From positions 1 through 34,107 of the forward strand of contig JAFGRB010000445.1 of assembly GCA_016935365.1 (NCBI GenBank): 34,107 nucleotides of DNA, in the 5' to 3' direction. The translations under genes and the position numbers were made by a program. Below are positions 16,372 to 24,116 of the stretch, piece by piece (position 1 is the first letter of the stretch; each line of letters begins with the position of its first letter). Source of the stretch: Deltaproteobacteria bacterium (GTDB lineage: Bacteria > Myxococcota > B64-G9). The notes under the pieces were generated by a model, which worked only from the letters and a program-made list of their open reading frames with translations, was not told the DNA's origin and made no database searches.

Positions 16372-17609
16372 CCGTTCCTCCCCTTTCTGTTCTGGCAGAG
16401 CCAGCCGACGAGATCCTCGATCTCCCAGTCCGCCGCATCGGCCGGGATGCTGCGCGCGAACGCGCCCAGCCGGGCCTGGATGGAGCGCGCGCAGCTCGCG
16501 CGCACGCCCAGCAGGTAGAACCGGGCCCGGCCGGCCGCCGCCACGGCCGCATGGATCGCGGCCAGGTGGCCCTGGCCGTCCGCCTCGAGCCAGCCCAGCT
16601 CGTCCACGACGACGAAGTCGGCCTGGCTCGCCCCGGTGCGGATGCGCTCGGCCGCCCATGCCCAGCCCTGCGGATCGAAGTCGAAGCCCCGCTGCCTGTC
16701 GGGCCTGGCCGCCCGCCTGGCAAAGGGCCGCCGCTCGCCCGTGGCCACGTCCGCGAGCTCGTAGCCCAGCCGCTGCCCCTGCTCGTCGAGCTGCTTCGGC
16801 TGCCGCACGCCCGCGGGCCGGAGCCCGGCCTGCGCGAGCTTCTCGACCAGGAGCTCGACCGTGCGCGTCTTGCCGCTGTCCGGCTCTCCGACCACCGCGA
16901 CCATCACGGCTGGGGGCTGCGATCCCGCATGTGGACGCTCTGGACTGCCCGAGAGCATCGCGCCTCGGTACTTCTGGACTGCATCAGCTCCATCGGCCCG
17001 ATGCTCACGACCGGCAGGTCGCTCTGCCAGAGCTATCGCCGCCTCCTTTCCCTGGCCGGCCATCTCGCATGCCAGCCTGCCGGTCTCGGCCACCAGCGTC
17101 ACGGCGAGCCCGTGCAGGCTTCGCCAGCCCTGCGCCTCCGCGCGGGCATGCGCGAGGCGCAGCGACAGGTCGGGCAGCAGGCGCATGGCGACCGCGATCG
17201 ACTCGGCCAGCGGCTCGGCGCCTGCGCGGCGCGCCAGCGCGCGGATCCAGGCTCCGTCGAGCGACCGGCTCGCCCAGGCCGCCAGGGCGAAGATGAAGGC
17301 GCCGCGCACCATCATCAACGCCCCGCTCGCCAAGCCCTGGCCCGAAAGGGACAGCGGGCCCAGCGCCAGGTCTCGCGGGCCGAGCAGCAGCCCGCAGCCC
17401 AGGGCGAACACGGCGCTCAGCCCCCAGAAGCGCGGCATCCAGAGGCGCCGCAGCGCCTCGCGGCACATGCAGCCCAGCGCGAGCAGCCAGATGGCCAGCG
17501 CGATCGCGGACCACGCCAGGTGGCCCCCGAACTGCAGGCCGATGCAGCCCAGCGCCAGGGCCGAGAGCCCGATTCGGGTCCAGCGACCTTCACGCTCAGA
17601 CCGGCTCAT
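16368..17609 (-). CDS. EcfT/CbiQ-like membrane protein fused to a P-loop NTPase
   Basis: 413 residues in two parts. Residues 1-190 have 4-5 hydrophobic segments and then a cytoplasmic helix pattern, LARRAG..PLAESIAVAMRLLPDLSL..A.AEAQG. This matches the T (transmembrane coupling) component of energy-coupling-factor transporters. Residues 235-413 are a nucleotide-binding domain with Walker A GEPDSGKT (241-248) and a Walker B-like ADFVVVDELGWLE (330-342), close to the PF03266 nucleoside-triphosphatase family rather than to ABC ATPases. Residues about 196-230 are encoded by a dispersed repeat (copy B) and have no counterpart in either family. An internal ATG in VMVAVVGEP could once have been the start of a separate NTPase gene. 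It overlaps the S-like gene by 14 bp and the lipoprotein gene by 4. It may energise uptake by the S-like protein; this is inferred. Confidence 0.7.
   Translation of the reverse strand: MSRSEREGRWTRIGLSALALGCIGLQFGGHLAWSAIALAIWLLALGCMCREALRRLWMPRFWGLSAVFALGCGLLLGPRDLALGPLSLSGQGLASGALMMVRGAFIFALAAWASRSLDGAWIRALARRAGAEPLAESIAVAMRLLPDLSLRLAHARAEAQGWRSLHGLAVTLVAETGRLACEMAGQGKEAAIALAERPAGREHRADGADAVQKYRGAMLSGSPERPHAGSQPPAVMVAVVGEPDSGKTRTVELLVEKLAQAGLRPAGVRQPKQLDEQGQRLGYELADVATGERRPFARRAARPDRQRGFDFDPQGWAWAAERIRTGASQADFVVVDELGWLEADGQGHLAAIHAAVAAAGRARFYLLGVRASCARSIQARLGAFARSIPADAADWEIEDLVGWLCQNRKGRNG
16925..17024 (-). repeat. Dispersed ~100 bp repeat, copy B (inside a coding region)
   Basis: This is the partner of copy A (2387-2488), lying in the opposite orientation. 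It is in frame with the fusion gene at 16368-17609 and encodes about residues 196-228, read as REHRADGADAVQKYRGAMLS plus flanking residues. Length and internal blocks (CATCGGGCCGATGGAGCTGA, GAGGCGCGATGCTC) agree with copy A at about 80% identity by eye. Insertion of a stop-free repeat between two ORFs would explain the fused gene. Confidence 0.65.
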
Positions 17610-18225
17610 CGCCCACCTCGCACACGACCGGGAGCGCTGCGGGCCGCCGGGCCGCCCGCTGCCCCAGATGCCGGCCCAGCAAGCCGCCGGCCGCGCCGAT
17701 GGCCGCGACGATCAAGGCCAGGGCGACCAGGGCCCACCAGCCCGCCCGCGCACCGAGCCCCACCGCCCGGCCCGCGCCCTCGATGGCCGAGATGTAGAGG
17801 TCTATGATCTTGCCGCCGAAGAACAGCCACATCTTGAGCACGTGGTGGACCAGCGTGGCGCAGGCCGCCAGCGCGCCCGCCAGGCAGGCGGACAGCACCG
17901 CCCGGGACGAGAGCAAGAGCACGCACTCGATCAGGACCGCCTCGGTCAGGATGCCCAGCATGGGACCGAAGATGACCCCGCCCGGCGAGATGGACTTGCA
18001 GGCCGCGGCCACCACCCCGGTGGCCAGGCTCAGGCCCCGCCTGGGCATGATCTGTCGCTGGGCGAGCAGGATGCATGCCCCCGCGCCGGCCAGCAGGGCG
18101 CCGGCGAAGGGCAGTCGGATGGCGTGGACGAAGGCGCCCAGGGTGATCTCCACCGCGCCCCACAGCGCGCCGAAAGCCGCCGCATGCGCCCAGAACGGAT
18201 CCCGGGTTCTCACGCCCGCGCTCAT
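17596..18225 (-). CDS. Polytopic membrane protein resembling an ECF-transporter S component
   Basis: 209 residues with about six hydrophobic segments. Typical ones are AFGALWGAVEITLGAFVHAI, LLAGAGACILLA, GPMLGILTEAVLIECVLLL, LAGALAACATLVHHVL and WWALVALALIVAAIGAAGG. Size, topology and the conserved-looking loop KSISPGGVIFGPM between segments resemble substrate-specific S components of ECF transporters, but no named subfamily is recognised. The ATG overlaps the mobB stop as ATGA, and its end overlaps the T-like fusion gene by 14 bp, so an S-T pair is likely. No signal peptide and no ABC motif. The ligand is unknown; a molybdenum/tungsten or pterin-related compound is a guess from the operon. 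Confidence 0.6.
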   Translation of the reverse strand: MSAGVRTRDPFWAHAAAFGALWGAVEITLGAFVHAIRLPFAGALLAGAGACILLAQRQIMPRRGLSLATGVVAAACKSISPGGVIFGPMLGILTEAVLIECVLLLSSRAVLSACLAGALAACATLVHHVLKMWLFFGGKIIDLYISAIEGAGRAVGLGARAGWWALVALALIVAAIGAAGGLLGRHLGQRAARRPAALPVVCEVGDEPV

Positions 18226-18728
18226 CGCTTCGCATCCACCGCGTCCAGAAGACGCTCGCACAGGCCGTCGATGTCCGAGCGCGGCCAGACGGGCACGCGC
18301 ACGCCCTCCACCTCGTCGTCGCTGATCACGGCCTGGATGTCGTCGCGCGAAGCGGCCAGCGGGGGCTCGCCCACCGCCCGGCGATAGACCTCCAGCTTGC
18401 AGCCGGGCGCGTCCTGGTGGCCCTCGACGAGAACCAGGTCGCAGTCGGCATACAGCGGCGCGAGCCGGTCGAAGGCCTCTCGGCCATCGCCCTCGCCTTC
18501 CAGGGGCACGAAGACGGCGGCCAGGCGCGGGGTCCACACGCCGGCCGGCCTGGCCCCGGCCTGGCGGTGCAAGAAGGAGTCCTTGCCGCGGCGATCCAGC
18601 TCGTGCTCGTGCGGGGAGTGCTTGATCGAGCCGACCTCGAGACCGCGCTCGCGCAGGGCCTCCAGGAGCTCGCAGACCAGGGTGGTCTTGCCAGAGCCGG
18701 CCCGGCCTATCAAGCACAGGAGCCTCAA
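18222..18728 (-). CDS. mobB: Molybdopterin-guanine dinucleotide biosynthesis protein MobB
   Basis: 168 residues starting at TTG (18728), which overlaps the stop of the MOSC gene as TTGA; no ATG or GTG lies in frame near the conserved start. MRLLCLIGRAGSGKTT puts the Walker A loop at residues 8-15. It is followed by LVCELLEALRERGLEVGSIK and HSPHEHELDRRGKDS, the MobB pattern in which a lysine/histidine segment follows the P-loop. Later DLVLVEGHQDAPGCKLEVYR is the usual MobB VEGxK region, with Gln-Asp where many have Phe-Lys. MobB is a GTP-binding helper of MobA in attaching GMP to molybdopterin. MobA is not in the window. The product is cytosolic. Length is normal for a single-domain MobB. Confidence 0.9.
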   Translation of the reverse strand: MRLLCLIGRAGSGKTTLVCELLEALRERGLEVGSIKHSPHEHELDRRGKDSFLHRQAGARPAGVWTPRLAAVFVPLEGEGDGREAFDRLAPLYADCDLVLVEGHQDAPGCKLEVYRRAVGEPPLAASRDDIQAVISDDEVEGVRVPVWPRSDIDGLCERLLDAVDAKR

Positions 18729-19165
18729 CCCGGGAGCCTCTCGATCTCGACCGGATCGCCGGCCTGCACCCGGCCTCCGGCGAGGACGCGCGTGAAGATC
18801 CCGTCGGTGGGCATGATGCAGCGGCCCACCTGCTGAAAGATGGCGCAGTGATCGTGGCACTCCTTGCCGAGCTGGGTCACCTCGAGCTCGGCCTCGCCCA
18901 CCCGGAGCCGATCGCCGATGCGCAGCCCGCTCAGATCCGCACCGCGCACGATCAGGTTCTCGCCGAAGGCGCCCGGCTCGAGCTCCAGGCCCAGTCTGCG
19001 CATCTCGTCGATCTTCTCCTCGGCCAGCAGGCTCACCTGGCGATGCCAGTCTCCGGCGTGGGCGTCGCCGACGAGCCCGTGCGCGGCGCGCAGCTCGGCC
19101 TCTGCGACCGCCTTCTTGGCCTCGCCCTTGTGCGCGCTCATGCAGACCGCCACGATCTCGGCCAT
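18725..19165 (-). CDS. MOSC-domain protein
   Basis: 146 residues, one compact MOSC domain. Seen are GLVGDAHAGDWHRQVSLLAE, GAFGENLIV, GDRLRVGEAELEVTQLGKEC and a C-terminal Cys cluster: Cys103 and Cys107 (KECHDHC) and Cys116 (VGRCIMPTDGIF). MOSC domains occur in Mo-cofactor sulfurases and in YiiM-like enzymes, where a conserved Cys is thought to carry or accept sulfur or to contact the cofactor. Stand-alone MOSC genes next to moaC, moaA or mobB are common in deltaproteobacteria, so a role in cofactor maturation or sulfur handling is likely. The ATG has AGGAGAG ahead and lies 27 bp after moaC; its stop overlaps the mobB start. Confidence 0.88.
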   Translation of the reverse strand: MAEIVAVCMSAHKGEAKKAVAEAELRAAHGLVGDAHAGDWHRQVSLLAEEKIDEMRRLGLELEPGAFGENLIVRGADLSGLRIGDRLRVGEAELEVTQLGKECHDHCAIFQQVGRCIMPTDGIFTRVLAGGRVQAGDPVEIERLPG

Positions 19166-19192
19166 GTCTCTCTCCTGCCCGATCCCGCACGC

Positions 19193-19678
<486 letters not shown>

Positions 19679-19679
19679 C

Positions 19680-20621
19680 TCAACCTCCGATCGCGGACAT
19701 CTGCCTGCCCGGCCAGTCCGACTCCGGCGGGCACTTGGCCGCCAGGACCCGGCGAATGCGCTCCGGCAGCGCATCCCGGCCGCCGGCGCGCATGGGCCCG
19801 GCGAGATCCAGCCCATCCCAGCGCCGCAGGCAGGCGTAGAGCCGCCCCCGGCAATCGAGCCGCAGCCGGTCGCATCGATCGCAGAAAGGCGCCGAGACCG
19901 AGGAGATGAAGCCCACCTCGACGCGCCTGCCCTCCACGTCGAAGGCCGAGCGCCTGGCCGTGGAGCTCGGCGGCAGCGGTCCCAGGGGCTCGAAGCGGGA
20001 CGCCAGGCGCTCGAAGGCCCGATCGCATGAGAGGAACTCCTCCCGGTGCAGGCCGGCGGCCACGCCGATGGGCATCAGCTCGATGAAGCGGATCTCGCAG
20101 TCCAGCCTGGCGGCCAGCCGCAGCAAATCCGCCAGGGCATCGCCGTTGCCGTGCTCGAGCAGGACCGTGTTGAGCTTGATGCGCTCGAGGCCCGCGCTCC
20201 TGGCCGCCTCGATCCCCGCCAGGGTCGCCCCCAGATCGCCGCCGCGGGTGAGCGCCGCATAGCGCTTCGCATCCGCGCTGTCCAGGCTGACGTTGATCCG
20301 CGCCAGGCCAGCCCCGGCGAGCGGCCGGGCCAGCGGGGCCAGGAGCGTACCGTTGGTGGTCAGGCAGAGCTCCGCATCCGGCAAGGCCTCGCGCAGCCGG
20401 GCCGTGAGCTCCACTGCATCGGGCCGCAGCAGGGGCTCGCCGCCGGTCAGGCGAAGCTTGTACACGGGCTCGACCGCGTCGATCGCCCTGGCGAGCACCT
20501 CGAGCTCGCCCGCTGCCAGCACCGGCGCGGGCTCGCTGAGCCGCACCTCGTGCTCGGGGCGGCAGTAGGTGCAGCGCAGGTTGCAGGCATCCTCGATGGA
20601 CAGGCGCAAGTAGACGGACAT
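19680..20621 (-). CDS. moaA: GTP 3',8-cyclase MoaA
   Basis: 313 residues. The radical SAM cluster motif is CNLRCTYC (Cys13, Cys17, Cys20), followed by KLRLTGGEPLLR. The second [4Fe-4S] site is present near residue 245 as FCDRCDRLRLDCRG..YAC. The protein ends MSAIGG; the conserved GG tail is needed for GTP radical chemistry in this family. Length is a little below the usual 320-340 residues, and the region before the first Cys is short, so the start at 20621 leaves no extra N-terminus. MoaA catalyses the first step of molybdenum-cofactor synthesis from GTP. It is the first gene of the eight-gene operon; a weak GAGGCGAG precedes the ATG. Confidence 0.96.
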   Translation of the reverse strand: MSVYLRLSIEDACNLRCTYCRPEHEVRLSEPAPVLAAGELEVLARAIDAVEPVYKLRLTGGEPLLRPDAVELTARLREALPDAELCLTTNGTLLAPLARPLAGAGLARINVSLDSADAKRYAALTRGGDLGATLAGIEAARSAGLERIKLNTVLLEHGNGDALADLLRLAARLDCEIRFIELMPIGVAAGLHREEFLSCDRAFERLASRFEPLGPLPPSSTARRSAFDVEGRRVEVGFISSVSAPFCDRCDRLRLDCRGRLYACLRRWDGLDLAGPMRAGGRDALPERIRRVLAAKCPPESDWPGRQMSAIGG

Positions 20622-20793
20622 CGGTTCGCTCGCCTCGATTCTGCGCCGGAAGGGAGCTCCGGCCGCGGCGAGCGCGGGGCGGACTCCTTTCCAAGCACGG
20701 GAGGCGCGGCGGTTTCCCGGCCGCACCCTGCCGGTCGCCCGGCCATGGCCGCATGCGGCGGCTGTAGGCCGAGCGACTCGGAGTCGCACGGAT

Positions 20794-20822
20794 CTTCTAA
20801 CCCGGCCGGACTCCCGGGTCAA
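20794..20822 (-). promoter_or_regulatory. Putative promoter of the moaA operon
   Basis: On the minus strand, TTGACC (20822-20817), a 17 bp gap and TAGAAG (20799-20794) give a fair sigma-70-like pair about 170 bp upstream of moaA. The -35 box starts right at the edge of the MITE-like element, so the element may have supplied or altered promoter context. The roughly 170 bp leader contains a GCGACT/AGTCGC dyad near 20772-20786. I do not recognise a Moco riboswitch in it. Confidence 0.35.
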
Positions 20823-20920
20823 GAGTCTGTCGAAAAACGAGGTTTTTCGACTTGCATGCCTCTGCGTTCCGCAGTGTTGCAGAGGTCTTTTTCGATAATA
20901 TGGCGATTATCGACAGTCTC
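20823..20920. mobile_element. 98 bp MITE-like element with terminal inverted repeats
   Basis: The ends read GAGTCTGTCGAAAAA on the left and, in reverse complement, GAGACTGTCGATAAT on the right (12 of 15 matching). Inside are three perfect hairpins: GTCGAAAAAC/GTTTTTCGAC (20829-20851), CCTCTGC/GCAGAGG (20859-20885) and CGATAAT/ATTATCG (20893-20912). The element is A+T-rich in a G+C-rich region and is flanked by AA on both sides. Ends of the type GA(G)xCTGTCGA are familiar from several IS termini, so this may be a MITE or an IS remnant. Its right end contains the stop codon of the CpaB-like gene at 20919. Confidence 0.55.
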
Positions 20921-21707
20921 AAGGGGGATAGACGACCTGCTCGTCCACCTCGCTCCGCTCGGGCTCCGGCGCGATCAGACTCTCGATGGTGATCGCCTCG
21001 CGCTCCCGAATGAGGCTGCGGTCGTCCGGGTGGCGCAGGCTCACGTGGACGGTGCCGAGATGGCTGGCCAGGACCAGGATGCCGGCCTCTTGCGGCAGCA
21101 GCATCAGGCTGACCGGCCGCTCGGCGGCCATCTCGCCGGTGGGCACGAAGGGCTGAATGGCCACCGTCGCCCGCCGGCCCGGCGCGTCCATCGGCCGGAT
21201 GCCTGGCCGGTCCGGCGCTCCTCCATCGCTCCCGACCCCCCGCACTCGCGCCGGTCCGACGCCGACGGCCCGCACGTCCTGCAGCAAGGTGGTCGTGACC
21301 ATGTCCTGCTTGTGCGGATCGCGCAGCGAGACCAGGACATCCACGAAGTCGCCCGCCAGCACCATCTCGCCGCCCTGGACCCACACGGTCGCGGCCCGGG
21401 CGCCGGGTACGAGCCTCGGGCTCACGCGCTCCGGAAGCTCGCGGTCTCGCAGCACGGCCCGGCTGATGGGCATGCCCTCGCACAGCGGCATCTTGAGCTC
21501 GCGGCCGATCAGCAGCCCGGCCTCCTGCTCTCGCACCCAGGCCGCAGCCGCCAAGCGCCGCGGCAGGCGCTCGATGCGATAGCTGAGGTGATTGAAGCGC
21601 TCGCCGGCCGGGACATCCTTGCGGGCGACCAGGACAGCCACCCCGTCGGCCGAGCAGCCGGCGAGGGCCAGGGCCAGCGCCAGGCTCGGGATCTTGCCCG
21701 CCTTCAC
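20919..21707 (-). CDS. CpaB/RcpC-like lipoprotein (downstream copy)
   Basis: 262 residues with a GTG start (21707) that overlaps the stop of the preceding gene as GTGA. The N-terminus ends in a good lipobox, ALAGC. An SAF-like stretch (VLVARKDVPAGERFNHLSYR) is followed by the RcpC/CpaB core: ATVWVQGGEMVLAGDFVDVL, VSLRDPHKQDMVTTTLLQDV, then PVSLMLLPQEAGILVLASHL and TVHVSLRHPDD. CpaB proteins take part in assembly of Flp/Tad pili in the periplasm. Here no tad/cpa gene is present and both copies look lipid-anchored, unlike the usual single-TM CpaB. The C-terminal residues may have been replaced when the MITE-like element provided the stop. Role outside pili unknown. Confidence 0.75.
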   Translation of the reverse strand: MKAGKIPSLALALALAGCSADGVAVLVARKDVPAGERFNHLSYRIERLPRRLAAAAWVREQEAGLLIGRELKMPLCEGMPISRAVLRDRELPERVSPRLVPGARAATVWVQGGEMVLAGDFVDVLVSLRDPHKQDMVTTTLLQDVRAVGVGPARVRGVGSDGGAPDRPGIRPMDAPGRRATVAIQPFVPTGEMAAERPVSLMLLPQEAGILVLASHLGTVHVSLRHPDDRSLIREREAITIESLIAPEPERSEVDEQVVYPP

Positions 21708-22405
21708 GGCTGCTCCTCCGCCTGGATGCTCTCCATCCGCTGCCGGTGCAGGCGCTCGCAGCGCCCGGGCGTGAGCAGGTCGGCCAGTGCGGCCCGAGCG
21801 GGGTCGATCCGCCGCCGGTCCGACGGATGACGCAGCAGGACGTGCAGCCCGCCCGTCCGGCCGGCTCGCAGGAGGCGTTCCCCTTGAGCCGGAGAGACGA
21901 GCAGCGCGAGCCTCTGCCTGTCCGGTTCGGGCTCGGGCAGCCGGCGCTCGACCTCCACGTCCTGCACCAGGGTCGCGGCCACGGGCTCTCCGCTGCGCGG
22001 GTCCTGCGCGGCGACCAGCACGTCGATCCGATCTCCGGGCAGCACCTGCTCGGCCCCGGCGACCGCCAAGGTGACAGACCGGGCCTCGCCCGGCACGCGA
22101 TCCGCTGGCCGGCCCGCGTCCTCGAGCAGCGCCGCTCTCATGAGCGGCTCGCCCTCTTCGAGCGGAATGACGAGGCGGCGCCCGCGAAGCTCGCCGATCT
22201 CCGCGGCGGGCACGAAGCAATCCGGCGCCAGCCTGGCCGGCAGGGCGAAAGGCTCGAAGTCCGCATCGTCCAGCGGCTCCGATGTGCCGAGCGGTCTGGC
22301 AGCCAGCAAGACCTGCGCCAGCGGCTCATCGGTCGAGCCGCTGCAGGCCGCGATCGCCAGCGCGAAGAGCACCCGGATCAGCCACCTCGTCGCGCAACCC
22401 GGCAT
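21704..22405 (-). CDS. CpaB/RcpC-like lipoprotein (upstream copy)
   Basis: 233 residues. The N-terminus MPGCATRWLIRVLFALAIAAC is a lipoprotein signal with lipobox IAAC. The chain follows the same plan as the downstream paralogue: an SAF-like segment (PLGTSEPLDDADFEPFALP), EQVLPGDRIDVLVAAQDP, GEPVAATLVQDVEV and GGLHVLLRHPSDRR. Identity between the two is low but the motif order is the same, so this is an old duplication. The ATG has no good ribosome-binding site. An 11-bp inverted repeat ends only seven bases ahead of it, which may limit initiation. The stop overlaps the next start (GTGA). Confidence 0.7.
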   Translation of the reverse strand: MPGCATRWLIRVLFALAIAACSGSTDEPLAQVLLAARPLGTSEPLDDADFEPFALPARLAPDCFVPAAEIGELRGRRLVIPLEEGEPLMRAALLEDAGRPADRVPGEARSVTLAVAGAEQVLPGDRIDVLVAAQDPRSGEPVAATLVQDVEVERRLPEPEPDRQRLALLVSPAQGERLLRAGRTGGLHVLLRHPSDRRRIDPARAALADLLTPGRCERLHRQRMESIQAEEQP

Positions 22406-22411
22406 CGCAGT

Positions 22412-22461
22412 GCCGAAGTCGATGCTCGACGTGGAGCACCACGCCTCCGCTCGACTTCGGC
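22412..22461 (-). promoter_or_regulatory. Long stem-loop directly ahead of the upstream CpaB-like gene
   Basis: GCCGAAGTCGA (22412-22422) and TCGACTTCGGC (22451-22461) are perfect 11-bp arms around a 28-base loop that can form a further GTGG/CCAC hairpin. On the minus strand the stem ends seven bases before the ATG at 22405, and a GGAGG-like sequence lies in the loop. It could act as a terminator for the HEAT gene, or as a structure that masks initiation. There is no T run, so intrinsic termination is less likely. Confidence 0.4.
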
Positions 22462-22550
22462 GCAGTTCCTCGATCTGCACGGTGATCTGGCGTCCCGGAT
22501 CAGCAGGGGTGGAAGGTCCCGGGATCAACGCCCGCCTTGTGTTCGAACAA

Positions 22551-24116
22551 TCAGCCATCGTCCTGCAACCAGAGCTGAGACCAGATGTCCTGGCCGTCCC
22601 GACCGTCGATCGGCTCGCCTCGCAGCAGCGCCTCGAGACGCTCTCGCAGCACCGGATCCCGCTCCCGCTCGAGCGCGGCCTGAAGCGCAGCCCGGTGCAT
22701 CCTCGCGCCGCGCCCGAGGATGCGAGCCGCCAGGTAGCGGGCGACCGGACAGGCGTGTTGCAGGCAGGCCGCGGCGATGGCATCCGCCGTGGGGCCCGAA
22801 TCCGGCAGGGCGTGGATCATGAGCAAGGCCAGCACGGGATCCGGCTCGGACTCCGCCGCCCGCAGCACCTGCGCTGCCGCCCGCCGAGCGCAGGCGCGGG
22901 CATACAGCAATGCCGATGCCCGGGTGCGCCTGTCTCCCGAAGCGAGATCCCGGCGAAACGCCGCCAGCCCTCCGAGCTCGCCGTGCTGGCAGCCCAGCCC
23001 GCACGCCATGGCCCGCACCTCCGGATCCGGATCCGCCATCAGCGTCTTCACCGCCGCGGGCAGCCTGCCTTGCCAGAGCGCCAGCACCTCGCGCAGGAAC
23101 ATGCGCCGCACCTGCCTCGACGGGTGGACGGCCAGCGCGCCGAGCAGGTCCTCGTCCACCTTCCGGCGCAGCCTCAGCAGCGCCCGGGTCATGCGGACCA
23201 GGGCCAGACCCGACCAGGTGTCCTCGGGCGCCCGGGCCGCGCAACCGGCGCAGGCGGGCTCGATGAGCATCGCCCGCGCCGCGCGCCCGAGCGCCCTGCG
23301 GGCGCGCCAGTACCATCCCTCCGCGATCTCGTCGGCCGCGGCGGCCTTCACGCGGCAATCCGCATGCGACAGGAGCTCGCCGAGACAATGCGCCTCGCGC
23401 CATCGGCGGCCGCGCTGGCGGGCGCGCTTGTCGTCCTCCAGGAGTTCTGCATCCAGGCAGGAAGCCGCGATCTGCTGGGCCTGGGGATCCCCGAAGACCG
23501 GCCTGGCCTCGCAGGCGCTCCCGGGGCACAGGCGCAGGACCAGCTCGCTGCCCGCCAGAGAGCACCTCGCCACCAGGCCCTTGTCGGTACGGATGAAGCC
23601 GCCCGGCAGCGGCTCGGGCTCCGGCCGCAGGTCTTGCACGGGCGCCAGCGCGGCGGTCAGGGAGAACGAGAACCGATCTGCACGGCGGTCCGGACCGGGC
23701 TCGAGCGTGAAGCGCCCCTGGATCCGCGCCGGGGTTCCGGCGCTCGCCTCGATCTCCGCGGCCCGGATGGCGAGGCCGCGCAGGAAGACGCGCCGGACGC
23801 AAGCCGGCAATCCGGTCCTGTCGAAGGCGGAATGCGGAATGCGGAAGCGGGCCAGGCGGCCGTCGGCATACAGATCGAAGTGGAACCAGAACGAGCCGTA
23901 GACCTTGAGATCGGCGTTGCGCTGCTCGTCGACGCATGCCTGCAGCCTGCTCCGAAGACCGACGCCCGTGTTCAGCCGCGCGAGCCAGCAGTCGTCGACG
24001 TTCGAGCTGCTGCCATCTGCAGCCAGGAGGGCTCGCCCCTCGCAGACCTGCGCACCGGCGGACGGGGAGGCGAGCCAGATCGCGGTCGCCACACAGCCGA
24101 GCAGAGACCTGCGCAT
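22551..24116 (-). CDS. Secreted HEAT-repeat protein of unknown function
   Basis: 521 residues from the ATG at 24116, which overlaps the stop of the vWA gene by one base (TGATG). A signal peptide ends at SAGA/Q. Residues about 25-165 contain an AgmX/TonB-C-like fold pattern (WFHFDLYADGRLARFRIPHS, LPACVRRVFLRGLAI..AEIEA). From about 290 on come HEAT-like helical pairs: LLGALAVHPSRQVRRMFLRE, VKTLMADPDPEVRAMACGLG, RDLASGDRRTRASALLYARA, AAESEPDPVLALLMIHALPD and LERERDPVLRERLEALL. Many Cys residues suggest an oxidising compartment. HEAT arrays serve as protein-binding scaffolds. It is the last gene of a three-gene unit with DUF4159 and vWA proteins; no enzyme motif is seen. Confidence 0.75.
   Translation of the reverse strand: MRRSLLGCVATAIWLASPSAGAQVCEGRALLAADGSSSNVDDCWLARLNTGVGLRSRLQACVDEQRNADLKVYGSFWFHFDLYADGRLARFRIPHSAFDRTGLPACVRRVFLRGLAIRAAEIEASAGTPARIQGRFTLEPGPDRRADRFSFSLTAALAPVQDLRPEPEPLPGGFIRTDKGLVARCSLAGSELVLRLCPGSACEARPVFGDPQAQQIAASCLDAELLEDDKRARQRGRRWREAHCLGELLSHADCRVKAAAADEIAEGWYWRARRALGRAARAMLIEPACAGCAARAPEDTWSGLALVRMTRALLRLRRKVDEDLLGALAVHPSRQVRRMFLREVLALWQGRLPAAVKTLMADPDPEVRAMACGLGCQHGELGGLAAFRRDLASGDRRTRASALLYARACARRAAAQVLRAAESEPDPVLALLMIHALPDSGPTADAIAAACLQHACPVARYLAARILGRGARMHRAALQAALERERDPVLRERLEALLRGEPIDGRDGQDIWSQLWLQDDG

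Noticed and set aside
20622..20793. Moco riboswitch in the moaA leader
   Set aside because: The leader is long enough, but I could not match the known consensus helices by eye; only a short GCGACT/AGTCGC dyad is clear.
20829..20851. GTCGAAAAAC/GTTTTTCGAC hairpin as an intrinsic terminator of the CpaB-like gene
   Set aside because: The stem is A+T-rich and not followed by a T run; it is better explained as part of the 98 bp element with terminal inverted repeats.
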